The notes beneath the pieces were generated by a model, which saw nothing but the letters and a program-made list of their open reading frames with translations, made no database searches and had not been told where the DNA came from. Of a stretch of 64,000 nucleotides of DNA, positions 1 through 9,704 are shown one piece after another. This DNA comes from Lachancea dasiensis. Taxonomy: Eukaryota > Ascomycota > Saccharomycetes > Saccharomycetales > Saccharomycetaceae. Numbering within the stretch: the stretch's first letter is position 1; each line of letters starts with the position of its first letter. Position numbers and translations under genes: made by a program. The stretch spans positions 320,467-384,466 of the forward strand of contig LT598459.1 of assembly GCA_900074725.1 (NCBI GenBank), in the 5' to 3' direction.

Positions 1-752
1 AATGTGAGATCCATGGCCTGATTGGCTTTTTTAATGCATCACTTTTTGGTGGTGTTTACTTATCTATCTTACCAAACGGGACAACAGTTAAACTAGCAAA
101 CGCATCAAATTCAAGTCTTTCCAGTACTTCAGATGCATATTTAAAGGGTGAGCATACTCCAAATATGGAATCTTGGTCGCCTATCATATTTCCTCTAAGG
201 CAACCTTTTTTCCTTTCTGATGACTCTGAACTTGAAGTATTCATGACTCGCAACCATGACTATTCTAAGAAGAAATTCTGGTACGAGTGGTCTGTAAGCT
301 CATTCGTTTATCTAGTAATGGCGGAAAAGCAAAGTTATGGTGCTCAACAGGCGGAAAAGCACACGCTACCTAGTGCTCAAAAAAGCTCCCAGCAAAACAA
401 TAAGCTTTACTCATCTCCACCATCAATGGGAATCAAAAGTACTTTTGCCCAGTTTCAGCCTTCTGCCATTGTGTCTGATGAGGCTCAGAACTTAGTGAAT
501 GAAGAGGACGACATGTTTGATTGCTCTGATAGCGAAAGCGGATTTTTAAATGGCTATCAAAATGGCTGGAAAAGTGTTCAAGACATTCATGGCCTTGACG
601 TCAACAATGTCCCTGTTTTTGATCTAAATGGAGGTCGTGATTCTAGAAGTTGTGAAAATTCTGCTGGTGAGGAATATCATGTTAGAGTAAAGACAGGTGT
701 GACTGAAATGCAAAATGTTGGTGGGGAGTCTTACAGCATCAACCTGAGATAA
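1..752 (+). CDS. HSL7: Hsl7 protein arginine methyltransferase (PRMT5 family), C-terminal part
   Basis: Partial gene cut by the left window edge; the frame is open from base 3. The first 90 or so residues match the end of the PRMT5 beta-barrel: an HGLIGFF stretch, WSPIIFPLRQPF, then KKFWYEWSV, which is the conserved C-terminal YEW signature of PRMT5. About 135 acidic, low-complexity residues follow the YEW motif, a tail that human PRMT5 lacks but fungal Hsl7 has. In S. cerevisiae Hsl7 acts with Hsl1 at the bud neck to target the Wee1 kinase Swe1 for degradation. The catalytic SAM-binding domain lies outside the window, so activity cannot be judged. Identity is supported by the neighbour AGP2, as in S. 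cerevisiae. Confidence 0.86.
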   Translation, partial: CEIHGLIGFFNASLFGGVYLSILPNGTTVKLANASNSSLSSTSDAYLKGEHTPNMESWSPIIFPLRQPFFLSDDSELEVFMTRNHDYSKKKFWYEWSVSSFVYLVMAEKQSYGAQQAEKHTLPSAQKSSQQNNKLYSSPPSMGIKSTFAQFQPSAIVSDEAQNLVNEEDDMFDCSDSESGFLNGYQNGWKSVQDIHGLDVNNVPVFDLNGGRDSRSCENSAGEEYHVRVKTGVTEMQNVGGESYSINLR

Positions 753-868
753 AATCAAATTTAAGAATTTTAAGATAAAGGAGAGTGAACGAGTAGCATT
801 TATATCATTAATTGATATAGAATAATAATCCGTATATATTTAATAAATACGACACAAAAAGACAGTTT

Positions 869-3238
869 TTACCATGGGTTTTCTTCGATATCGTTGTTAA
901 TCGCCCAAAGCGGACGTTGTGCGGCCGATGACGGAGCGTGAATCTCTTTAAAAAGTTCATCGCCATTTTCATTTTCGAAAGGTAAGCTGGTACTTTCCAC
1001 CTCCAATTCTTCTTCCTTCCTTTCAGAAGCATTGACTAGTTTTTGTTCCATTGCTCGCTGAATCGTGTTTTGTTCGTGAATTTCGTCGACCTCGTCATGT
1101 ATATCGAGCGGGATAAGGGGCAAAAATTCGTCGCTGTCTTCGCGCTGAGTGTACATTTCAGTTAATTCTGTAATTGTCGGTAAGACTAGAGGATACAAGG
1201 GCTTTTCGAAAGTTTTACTATCCGCTTCATCAGTTTCCTTAGACATCAAAGAGAGCTTCTTTCTTAGACTAGAATCTAGTTGATGCTCTTCCAGCTCATA
1301 TCTATATTTTCTCATGGACTTGTGGAGCTGCTTAGGGGTAAGTTTGTTTAGAATTGATAAAGTGGACTGAAGGCTCTCTTCATCTTGAAGAGACGTGGCC
1401 ACCTGGAGCCACTGTAATAATTGCATACATGGCTCCATGTGGATTTTTGAGATTTGGTAAAAAGACTGATAGTAAAATGCTGAATTGAATGGATCCTCAG
1501 TATTATTATCTTTTATAGGCCTGTAAAGACTTACGTTTCTTAGCTCGACAGGCCTTTGTGATTTATCGATGTCCCCGAGGTCCAAAATTAGTGTGTATGG
1601 AAACCTTTGCCACATAAACTCGTCCATCATAATCGGGAAAGAAGCTTTGAAGTTATGATTTTTGATCCAATCTTGTATAACTGAAAGATTCAACCTTATC
1701 TGAATTGCATGAGCACGAGATAAGGATTTCTTCTTATTTTCCATAATTTTCTTAAATAGCTCGACTGAAAACCATTTAAGAGCCAGTGATAAGCATTGTT
1801 GCGCAATCAATGGATGCACTTGGTGAAGATCCAGCACGTAAGAAAGAGCGCCGAATATTTGTACTACCTTCAGAGGAGAGGGTTTCATTTGTTCGTCAAG
1901 ATCTGGAGGATATAGCATTCTCATTATCTGGTCATAAGAATCACGAGCATCGCTCCTTCGCAGGTGATGCTTTCTTTTTTTGAATAAGTTCCAGTCCTTT
2001 TTGTAAAGTGTCTCCTTTACCTCTGCGATTGTAGTGTGTTCCAATATCGTGGAATCTATCAACGGTTCGATTCTCGAAAAAATTGATGAGTTTAGTTCAA
2101 TGACAAGAGAGCGCATGCCATTGATCAACTCTTGTAGGACGGATGGGTACCTCTTGAAAAAGCCTTCTTGGCGGTAAAGGTAGTAAAATAGAAAGTTCAA
2201 AGCCGAAAGCCAATATGACTGTAGAACAATATCACCGTTTGAACCATTCAGAACGCCACCGGACGAAGATGCTACCGAGGTTAAAACCTTGGTCAGAGCT
2301 AAATGGGCCATGCTCTCCACCAGAGAGGCGCTGTGCTTGTTACAATCAGCATGTCGCAAGCATTGAAAGATGACAGCGGCGGGAATGCATGTCTTATGGG
2401 GCCTTTTGGAAGGTAGAGACAGGACAAGGTCTAAAAGACGTGGAATATCATAGTCTGCAAACTCAATGAATTGCTCGGGCAATATATGCTGGAAATCGAA
2501 TTGGCAAAGCTCCGACCCCCTGTGCGACTGGCCCGCAAACTCATGGTCGGGCGTCTTGGTTTCGGTATCAAATGTTCCGTTTTCATCATTAAAGGTTAGC
2601 CCCGCAGTCTGTAAATTTATTTGTTCTAAAGTGTGATCTACGTCCGTTCCTCCAAAAACGGTACTAGGGCCCTTGTACAGATCTTGGTCGCGTGAATCAA
2701 AGTCTTTCCTCGAAGCATTTGCCAACCGGAAAAGACCGTGGTCTTTAGCGAACTCGTACATTTCAGAATCGGGCACCAAAGTGTCCAGCGCCCTAGATCC
2801 TCCGGGGTTCTTATAATCGAAGTCCAACTCGTCAGCGAAATTCAAAAGCTCGACCAAGCACTGCTGTCTGCCAAGGTCAAAGCACCATGTAAGCGGTGAA
2901 TTTGAAAAAAGGCTATCTGGAGCATTGGGATCCAGTTGTCCCGACCCGTGAAGGATTTCTATCAGATCAGGGTGGTCAAAAACTATGCAGTAGATAAGCA
3001 AAGTCACGCCCGTAGTTGTTTTGTCATTTAAATCATTAGTTTGCCTCAGTATGTCTTCAAAGAGAGCTGTATTTGGGTTATCCTCACCAATTAGAAGTGC
3101 GAGTCTTTCCCATGCTTCACCCGTGTTATTTAAGTTAATCAGCGTTTCTTGGATTTTCAGTGCTTTGAAGTGTGAACCTGAAAGAGCAGGACGGTTCGAG
3201 CTCTCGTTAGAACCCCACGGATCGCCTGGCAATTCCAT
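869..3238 (-). CDS. Ankyrin-repeat plus dilute (DIL) domain protein
   Basis: A 789-residue protein starting at ATG 3238. Residues about 75-150 read like degenerate ankyrin repeats (TGVTLLIYCIVFDHPDLIEIL, NSPLTWCFDLGRQQCLVELL). Residues about 290-530 resemble the DIL domain of class V myosin tails, with the helix YVLDLHQVHPLIAQQCLSLA followed by an RLNLSVIQDWIKNH segment. The ends are acidic and low in complexity. Proteins with this order are known in fungi as DIL and ankyrin domain proteins; I know no firm function. By position it may correspond to S. cerevisiae YPR089W, because the gene next in that series, SRP54 (YPR088C), lies close by and points the opposite way, as expected. That match is inferred from order only. 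Its 3' end converges on HSL7 with 116 bp between. Confidence 0.72.
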   Translation of the reverse strand: MELPGDPWGSNESSNRPALSGSHFKALKIQETLINLNNTGEAWERLALLIGEDNPNTALFEDILRQTNDLNDKTTTGVTLLIYCIVFDHPDLIEILHGSGQLDPNAPDSLFSNSPLTWCFDLGRQQCLVELLNFADELDFDYKNPGGSRALDTLVPDSEMYEFAKDHGLFRLANASRKDFDSRDQDLYKGPSTVFGGTDVDHTLEQINLQTAGLTFNDENGTFDTETKTPDHEFAGQSHRGSELCQFDFQHILPEQFIEFADYDIPRLLDLVLSLPSKRPHKTCIPAAVIFQCLRHADCNKHSASLVESMAHLALTKVLTSVASSSGGVLNGSNGDIVLQSYWLSALNFLFYYLYRQEGFFKRYPSVLQELINGMRSLVIELNSSIFSRIEPLIDSTILEHTTIAEVKETLYKKDWNLFKKRKHHLRRSDARDSYDQIMRMLYPPDLDEQMKPSPLKVVQIFGALSYVLDLHQVHPLIAQQCLSLALKWFSVELFKKIMENKKKSLSRAHAIQIRLNLSVIQDWIKNHNFKASFPIMMDEFMWQRFPYTLILDLGDIDKSQRPVELRNVSLYRPIKDNNTEDPFNSAFYYQSFYQISKIHMEPCMQLLQWLQVATSLQDEESLQSTLSILNKLTPKQLHKSMRKYRYELEEHQLDSSLRKKLSLMSKETDEADSKTFEKPLYPLVLPTITELTEMYTQREDSDEFLPLIPLDIHDEVDEIHEQNTIQRAMEQKLVNASERKEEELEVESTSLPFENENGDELFKEIHAPSSAAQRPLWAINNDIEENPW

Positions 3239-3559
3239 CTTTCAATATGTATAGCAATTAGTTCACAAATATCGATAACGCAATTACAATGTCGTACTTA
3301 TAATATTATCATATATCTATAATATATATATATGATATACATATATATATATGACAGCAGTAAAGAAGTCATAATCAAAACTCTGTGAGTAACGAACGGT
3401 TGCAGCGTAGCATTGAGATAGGCCCCGAAGAAAATCTGACGCTGTCTGATATTTCAGATATTTTTCTCGGGAGTTCACTTTTCAGGGGGACAGTTCAGCC
3501 CTGTCAGCGTCAAAGTTTAGTGACTTGCTTAGAAACCCATTGAGCTGTGTAAAACTACA
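3239..3559. promoter_or_regulatory. Divergent promoter region, ankyrin-DIL gene / AGP2
   Basis: A 321-bp region between two divergently transcribed genes. It contains an AT microsatellite of alternating TA and ATAT runs at 3301-3353, likely nucleosome-poor. No specific factor site stood out. Confidence 0.5.
3301..3353. repeat. AT-rich dinucleotide microsatellite
   Basis: Imperfect (TA)n/(ATAT)n run in the divergent promoter between the ankyrin-DIL gene and AGP2. Such runs can vary in length between strains. Confidence 0.7.
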
Positions 3560-5305
3560 ATGAGTTATGGAATACTGGCTGATGGGTATCAACGTGTAGA
3601 ATTGCTCCCAAAAGTGGATATCCAAGGAGAAGGCAATTCTCACACGGCGGAGGAAGGCATTTCAACGCAAGAAAGCATGCAGGGTGTCAGTATTTACAGT
3701 GACACTGTCACTCACCGTAAACTACACCATAGACATGTTCTTCTTATTGGGATATCCGGAGTGATTGGGACTGCGCTTTTCGTCAATATAGGGAAGTCGT
3801 TATATCATGGAGGCTCCGTTTTCCTGCTCCTGGGCATGGCAGTGTGGTGCGTGCCAATTTTGTGCATCACTGTGTCAACGGCAGAAATGGTGTGCTATCT
3901 ACCACTGGATTCGCCATTTCTGCGCATTGCGGCTCGTTGCGTGGACGATTCTATGGCTATCATGGCGGGTTGGAACTTTTGGTTCCTGGAGTGTGTTCAA
4001 ATCCCGTTCGAAATCGTGGCGGTCAATACTATCATACACTACTGGAGAGACGACTACTCACCCGCCATCCCTCTGTTCTTGCAAGTTGTGCTTTACTTGG
4101 TAATAAGCCTGTTTGCTGTTCGATACTATGGCGAAATGGAGTTCTGGCTGGCTAGTTTCAAGATTTTTCTCGCGGCAGGCTTATTTATATTCACCTTTAT
4201 TACAATGCTTGGAGCTAATCCACGACGGGACCGATTTGGTTTTCGCAACTTATTAGATGCCCCTTTCAAAGAGTATTTCCCTTCAGGGCAGACTGGTTCT
4301 CCTTCTGCCGGCTACTTTCAAGGTTTTTTAGCATGCCTCATCCAGGCTTCCTTCACTATAGCGGGACCGGACTATGTATCGATGGTGGCAGGAGAGACTC
4401 GTATTCCACGAAAAGTTCTTCCAATTGCTTTCAAGCATGTATTCAATCGACTGACGCTGCTATTTCTGGGAAGTAGCTTATGTGTCGGGATTTTATGCAG
4501 TGCTAACGATCAGGGTTTGACTGCGGCAATTAATGAAGCTCGTCCAGGTGCTGGCGCCTCCCCATATGTTATCGCAATGAGCAATTTGGGGATTCGGACT
4601 CTTCCCCATGTAGTCAACGCAGCTTTGATTACAGCGGCCTTTTCTGCTGGCAATGCTTATACTTACTGTTCTTCAAGGGTTTTACATGGGCTAGCTCTGG
4701 ACGGACATGCCCCACATATTTTCAAAAAATGCAATCACCATGGAGTACCGATTTGGGCCGTAGCTGTCTCTTTACTTTGGGCACTTTTAAGTTTGTTACA
4801 GTTGAATTCTAATAGTGCGATTGTTCTTAATTGGCTAATAAATTTGATCACCGCTTCTCAGCTAATAAACTTCGCATGTTTGTGCATTACCTACCTATTT
4901 TTCAGACGCGCTTACAGAGCTCAACATGCCACGTTACCAAATCTTCCTTTTAAGTCTTGGGGTCAGCCCTATACCGCTATATTAGGGCTTACATCCGTAT
5001 CTATTATGATAATTGTCCAAGGATATTCGGTATTTTATCCCTCTCAATGGAGTTTGAAGGATTTTCTCTTCTGTTACTTGATGATATTCGTCGACCTTGG
5101 AATATACTTGACCCATAAATTTATCCTGACCAAAAAACCTACCTGGCCAAAGGATCCGAGGAATGTTGATTTGACTTCTGGTTTATTAGCGATTGAACAA
5201 CACGAGATCATGAATGGATTTACAACCTATCAGTTTTTTTCCAATACCTGCTCCCTAAGTGGCAGTACCAGCTGCCAAGATGTTCATATAGGAAAAGTTA
5301 ATTAG
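3560..5305 (+). CDS. AGP2: Agp2-type amino acid/polyamine permease
   Basis: A 581-residue multi-pass membrane protein from ATG 3560. After a hydrophilic N-terminus of about 55 residues it opens with the hallmark first helix of the yeast amino acid permease family (RHVLLIGISGVIGTALFVNI region), followed by hydrophobic segments consistent with 12 helices and a short hydrophilic tail. In S. cerevisiae Agp2 sits in the plasma membrane, imports carnitine and spermidine and acts as an uptake regulator. Assignment to AGP2 rather than another permease rests on the neighbours HSL7 and CCZ1, which flank AGP2 in S. cerevisiae in the same orientation, and on the divergent N-terminus. Length is close to the S. 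cerevisiae protein, about 596 residues as I recall. Substrate cannot be read from sequence. Confidence 0.85.
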   Translation: MSYGILADGYQRVELLPKVDIQGEGNSHTAEEGISTQESMQGVSIYSDTVTHRKLHHRHVLLIGISGVIGTALFVNIGKSLYHGGSVFLLLGMAVWCVPILCITVSTAEMVCYLPLDSPFLRIAARCVDDSMAIMAGWNFWFLECVQIPFEIVAVNTIIHYWRDDYSPAIPLFLQVVLYLVISLFAVRYYGEMEFWLASFKIFLAAGLFIFTFITMLGANPRRDRFGFRNLLDAPFKEYFPSGQTGSPSAGYFQGFLACLIQASFTIAGPDYVSMVAGETRIPRKVLPIAFKHVFNRLTLLFLGSSLCVGILCSANDQGLTAAINEARPGAGASPYVIAMSNLGIRTLPHVVNAALITAAFSAGNAYTYCSSRVLHGLALDGHAPHIFKKCNHHGVPIWAVAVSLLWALLSLLQLNSNSAIVLNWLINLITASQLINFACLCITYLFFRRAYRAQHATLPNLPFKSWGQPYTAILGLTSVSIMIIVQGYSVFYPSQWSLKDFLFCYLMIFVDLGIYLTHKFILTKKPTWPKDPRNVDLTSGLLAIEQHEIMNGFTTYQFFSNTCSLSGSTSCQDVHIGKVN

Positions 5306-5681
5306 TTTCGGTATTATATCGAAAGTAGTTAGGAAATACTTTGAAACGTTGCTCACTGCTGTACCGATCATTAAAAAGCTCCCTAATACTTGCGACCGGC
5401 TTTGCAGTGCCCTTCGGGGGAGGAAAAGTTTTTTCATGTAAACATAATGAATCATAAACCTAGTGCTTAAATCAATTGTGTGGCATTATAACACTTTAGC
5501 ACTTTCAGCATGAATTACCCAACTAGAAATCTCATGAGCTCAGATTTTTTGTTTGCAGATGAGGATTCTCAAGAGTCAGGCCTTCTTCTATATCCGTGAA
5601 AAATGGATATTGCGCGACATGACTGACTTGATTTCAATTGGCAGCCCTTTAATATAGTTTTTAGAACTTCCCCGCCGGACG
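5306..5681. other. Convergent intergenic region AGP2 / CCZ1
   Basis: 376 bp between two converging 3' ends. I see only AT-rich 3' end sequence and short spurious frames. Confidence 0.6.
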
Positions 5682-7595
5682 CTACAATTGTATAACTTTC
5701 TTCCACCACTGATATGCCTCAGGTCCCATATGCCCCACCAAAGTATGCTTGCCGCCTCTCATTTTGTGCTTAGCAGTACTTTTGTTGAACCAGTTTTCAA
5801 CTAATACTATTGTTTCTTCGGAATTATCACATAGAAAGCAGAGGATACCATTGTTCAGTTTTATTAGCTTCTCCTCCTTTATATCATTGGATCGTTTTGA
5901 AGTAGTTAATGTGTTGATGAATCTGACGATATCTAGGTGCAGCTGCTGTAGCTTTTCAGCAGGCATATAATCGAGGAATGTATCTACCAACGGTTTCAAT
6001 TCATCTCCTTGTTCCTTTCTAAAAATGCTGCCCATTAAGCTTAATCCCCAGGTAGCATTGCCTGGAGCCGGTTCATCGCTTAATTGTTGTGAAGGATTCA
6101 AAGTAGCGACTGAGGTTTTTCTGTTAGGGCCCAAAGTTAGAAATTCATCTAATCCACTGACCACAAGCTCGAGAGGTGAGGCGCTTTCTGGTTTCTGCTG
6201 GAACTTACAGAGCGGGAAAGAGCTCTTTATCTGTTTGGTCTTTTTAGAGATAGAGGCATAACAAAAGTTGTCCGTAACCGACTGGCGGTTGTAATTGAGG
6301 TGTGATGCGTATAGTTTAGAAATGCAATGGACTAGCTTGAAATGAGTGTCATGCAAATACTCTTTATCCCAAATTTTTTTAAAGTTCTCTTTGAAGATCA
6401 GTACAACGAGAACCTCGTTATAATACCAAAACAAGCAGTTGAAAGTATCAACGACACCACCGTAAGAGAGGTATAGTTTTTTGACTTTGTAAGAATCGGG
6501 CAAAAAATCGGCAGACAGTGGTGAAATTAAAAATTCGCTTCTGGCTAATTTAGGCTTCTTTTCAGCCGCGCCAGTCCAAGAACCCCAGCTTGGTAACTTT
6601 GGCATCAAATCAGTCAGTAAGGCCATACTGCTAGAAACACCAGTCATGGTGCCGACCTCCTGAACAGCATCGTAAGCAAATGACATCGGGAGTGTAAAAT
6701 TATGGTAAATCTTCTTTCCGTGATTCATTAATACTTGGCCAGTAGATTCAATCTCATGCTCATTATTTTCGGGTACCGTATCTGCCATTTCCTCTTCTGA
6801 GATCTCCTTGTACTGCACATTACCCGCAATGACGTGGCTAGAGAGCCTCGTGTATATGGTATCTAAGTGTTCGATCCAGTTCGAGACACACGGCAGAGAA
6901 TCAAACTCCGGCGTAAAGTTCCTCACCAGGCCATGAGTTTTGTAGCCACTGCGAGATGTCGATTTAGGCAAGTGGTACACCAAAACATCCTGAATACCCA
7001 GAAAGGAGGTGTCATCCAGTAGAATTTGCTCTTTCAGATCAGCTTCCCAAGAAGATTGAACGGTTTCCTGCTGTCCAGAGCCATGTTCGAGTTCTGCGAC
7101 TTTATAGAATTCTGGCCACGAACTAAGAAACCCTTTGTAGCACAAATGGCTCGGCACTAAGTTGATTTCCGTCCAGAATGGTACTAAAACCTCGTTTAGA
7201 CAATCGGTCAGCTCTTTGGAGCTCTCGAAATGCGACCAAGAACCATACTGCAAAACGAAGAAATTATAGCATTTCCGCAGACTGGCAAGAACGTACGTCG
7301 CTGGTGTCTCCCGGTCCGTAGCCGCGACGGCTATTGTTATAAAAAAGTCTTTTTCAACAATAATGGTGCACAAAAGGGCGTTGTCTAACTCCTGTACGCA
7401 TTCTCCGATGCCCTCCGAATCCGCAAAACTTCCTGAGAATCGCCAGAGGGCTTGTACCATACCTAATTGTGTAAGTTTATTATTCAAGGACATACTTTCG
7501 TTCTCCTGGAACGAATGGAACAACAAAAGTTGCTTCGCTGCATCGTCCTCACTAGTACTAAAACTTGGATTGAATACCGTCACGAATTGTAGCAT
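5682..7595 (-). CDS. CCZ1: Ccz1, subunit of the Mon1-Ccz1 Rab7 exchange factor
   Basis: A 637-residue soluble protein starting at ATG 7595 with MLQFVTVFNPSFSTSEDDAA. This N-terminus is characteristic of Ccz1: a longin-type fold whose first strand is followed by FNPSF. A second longin-like segment lies in the middle (KLYLSYGGVVDTFNCLFWYY region). With Mon1, Ccz1 activates the Rab GTPase Ypt7 on late endosomes, vacuoles and autophagosomes. The last two residues before the stop are Gln-Leu. It is divergently transcribed from SRP54 with 299 bp between. In S. cerevisiae CCZ1 lies between AGP2 and SHE3, as here apart from SRP54. Confidence 0.88.
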   Translation of the reverse strand: MLQFVTVFNPSFSTSEDDAAKQLLLFHSFQENESMSLNNKLTQLGMVQALWRFSGSFADSEGIGECVQELDNALLCTIIVEKDFFITIAVAATDRETPATYVLASLRKCYNFFVLQYGSWSHFESSKELTDCLNEVLVPFWTEINLVPSHLCYKGFLSSWPEFYKVAELEHGSGQQETVQSSWEADLKEQILLDDTSFLGIQDVLVYHLPKSTSRSGYKTHGLVRNFTPEFDSLPCVSNWIEHLDTIYTRLSSHVIAGNVQYKEISEEEMADTVPENNEHEIESTGQVLMNHGKKIYHNFTLPMSFAYDAVQEVGTMTGVSSSMALLTDLMPKLPSWGSWTGAAEKKPKLARSEFLISPLSADFLPDSYKVKKLYLSYGGVVDTFNCLFWYYNEVLVVLIFKENFKKIWDKEYLHDTHFKLVHCISKLYASHLNYNRQSVTDNFCYASISKKTKQIKSSFPLCKFQQKPESASPLELVVSGLDEFLTLGPNRKTSVATLNPSQQLSDEPAPGNATWGLSLMGSIFRKEQGDELKPLVDTFLDYMPAEKLQQLHLDIVRFINTLTTSKRSNDIKEEKLIKLNNGILCFLCDNSEETIVLVENWFNKSTAKHKMRGGKHTLVGHMGPEAYQWWKKVIQL

Positions 7596-7894
7596 TTTGA
7601 GAACCTGTAACAGAAACAGGTTCAGGTACCAGAATGAAACACGAAATCAACCTTGGATCATTCGCTAATGGAACTTAAAACCTATGGGTTAGGCTGTCAA
7701 GTTGTTGAGACTAATCTATCACATGAAAGTTGAATTGATTGTCAAACTCAATTTAAAGCATCTGGAAAAAATTTGACCACTAAAGACAACAATCATCAGA
7801 TCAAAACGACTTGACAAGTGCACAGGACTTCTCATAGACGGCTGGTAATCTCGAATTGTTCAGATATTAGACTTCTAAGTATTGTAAGTGGAGT

Positions 7895-9478
7895 ATGGTG
7901 TTGGCAGATTTGGGAAAACGGATCAACACAGCCGTCAACAGCGCGCTATCCAATTCTCAGGATGATTACACTACAACGGTGGACGTCATGTTGAAGAGCA
8001 TCGTGACGGCACTTTTAGAGAGCGATGTCAATATCAAGTTGGTATTTGCGTTGAGAAACAACATCAGAACGTCATTGTTGGACTCCAAAAGCCGATCAAT
8101 AGACAACGCCCAGACTAAAAAACTGATACAGAAGACAGTATTTGACGAACTCTGCAAGTTAGTCGACGGTGAGACGGAGCCATATGTACCCAAGAAACGC
8201 AAGCAAAACGTAATTATGTTTGTTGGGCTGCAAGGTTCTGGTAAAACAACGTCGTGTACCAAGCTGGCAGTGTATTACTCTAAGAGAGGCTTCAAGACTG
8301 GACTGGTGTGCGCAGACACTTTTCGTGCTGGTGCATTTGATCAGCTTAAACAAAACGCCATCAAGGCACGTATCCCATTTTATGGGTCCTATACGGAGAC
8401 TGACCCTGTGAAAGTGGCACAAGAAGGTGTTGCCAAGTTTAAAAAAGAGAAATTCGAAGTAATTATCGTGGATACCTCCGGTAGGCATCGTCAGGAAGAA
8501 GAGTTGTTCCAGGAGATGGTCGAAATCTCGCAGGTGGTCAAACCAAACCAGACGATTATGGTGCTAGATGCATCGATTGGTCAAGCCGCCGAACAGCAAT
8601 CAAAAGCATTCAAAGATAGTTCTGACTTTGGTGCGATCATTCTTACCAAAATGGACAGCCATGCCAAAGGTGGGGGTGCTATTTCTGCTGTTGCAGCTAC
8701 GAAAACTCCGATCATTTTCATAGGTACGGGTGAGCATGTACACGATTTCGAGAAGTTTTCTCCTAAATCGTTTGTGTCGAAACTTTTGGGTATCGGTGAT
8801 ATTGAAAGCTTATTGGAACACTTCCAAACTGTTTCCAATAAAGAAGATACCAAGGCTACGATGGAAAATCTACAACAGGGTAAGTTCACACTTTTAGACT
8901 TTCAGAAGCAGATGCAAACTATAATGAAAATGGGACCACTGTCGAACATTGCTAGTATGATTCCTGGCATGGGTAATATGTTGAACCAGGTGAGCGAGGA
9001 AGAAACCACCAAGCGTATGAAAAAGATGGTTTTCGTTCTGGACTCTATGACTCAACAGGAATTGGAATCGGATGGTCGCATCTTCATCGACCAACCAAGC
9101 CGTATCGTCCGTGTAGCCAAAGGTTCCGGTACTTCCGCTCTCGAAGTTGAAATGATATTGATGCAGCAACAAATGATGGCCCGCATGGCTCAGTCTACCA
9201 AAGGAGGGCAACGAGGCCCTGGAGGTATGCCTGCAATGCCGGGTATGCCTCAAATGCCTGGTATGCCTCAAGTCTCCCCAGCTATGATGCAGCAGGCCCA
9301 GCAGAAGCTCAGACAAAATCCAGGTATGATGAAGAATATGATGAATATGTTCGGAGGTGGAGGAGGCGGCATGCCTGGAATGGGAGCGGGAGGTATGCCT
9401 AATATGGATGAAATGATGAAAATGATGCAAGATCCTCAAATGCAACAAATGGCTCAGCAGTTTGGTTTGGGGATGTAA
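7895..9478 (+). CDS. SRP54: Srp54, GTPase subunit of the signal recognition particle
   Basis: A 527-residue protein from ATG 7895. The N domain is followed by the G domain: P-loop GLQGSGKTT near residue 110, [18 protein letters not shown] and TKMD. The C-terminal M domain, from about residue 310, is rich in methionine and glutamine and ends in GGMPGM-type repeats, the flexible surface that binds signal peptides and SRP RNA. It co-translationally targets ribosomes to the ER. In S. cerevisiae it lies on chromosome XVI (YPR088C) away from CCZ1 and SHE3, so its place here is one of the signs of unduplicated gene order. Confidence 0.97.
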   Translation: MVLADLGKRINTAVNSALSNSQDDYTTTVDVMLKSIVTALLESDVNIKLVFALRNNIRTSLLDSKSRSIDNAQTKKLIQKTVFDELCKLVDGETEPYVPKKRKQNVIMFVGLQGSGKTTSCTKLAVYYSKRGFKTGLVCADTFRAGAFDQLKQNAIKARIPFYGSYTETDPVKVAQEGVAKFKKEKFEVIIVDTSGRHRQEEELFQEMVEISQVVKPNQTIMVLDASIGQAAEQQSKAFKDSSDFGAIILTKMDSHAKGGGAISAVAATKTPIIFIGTGEHVHDFEKFSPKSFVSKLLGIGDIESLLEHFQTVSNKEDTKATMENLQQGKFTLLDFQKQMQTIMKMGPLSNIASMIPGMGNMLNQVSEEETTKRMKKMVFVLDSMTQQELESDGRIFIDQPSRIVRVAKGSGTSALEVEMILMQQQMMARMAQSTKGGQRGPGGMPAMPGMPQMPGMPQVSPAMMQQAQQKLRQNPGMMKNMMNMFGGGGGGMPGMGAGGMPNMDEMMKMMQDPQMQQMAQQFGLGM

Positions 9479-9704
9479 ATATAATCGAAAAGATCGCCAT
9501 TTATAATGTCTAAGAGATAGCTTTCACGGAGTCATACTCTCGTTTGATCCCTTGAAGTAGAATACAGATGGATCATTCATCAGTGTATAATCACTATGTA
9601 CTAATAACTTGAAACTGTCTATTCGCAAATCTGGCCAGCAGTAGCTTCTTGATCTGAAGCTGAAGATATCACAAGTATTGCTCCAATCGTCTCAGAAGCC
9701 AGAT

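Noticed and set aside
8894-9448. 184-codon antisense frame rich in His
   Set aside because: It is the reverse of the Met/Gly/Pro-rich M domain of SRP54 (ATG and CCT read backwards as CAT and AGG).
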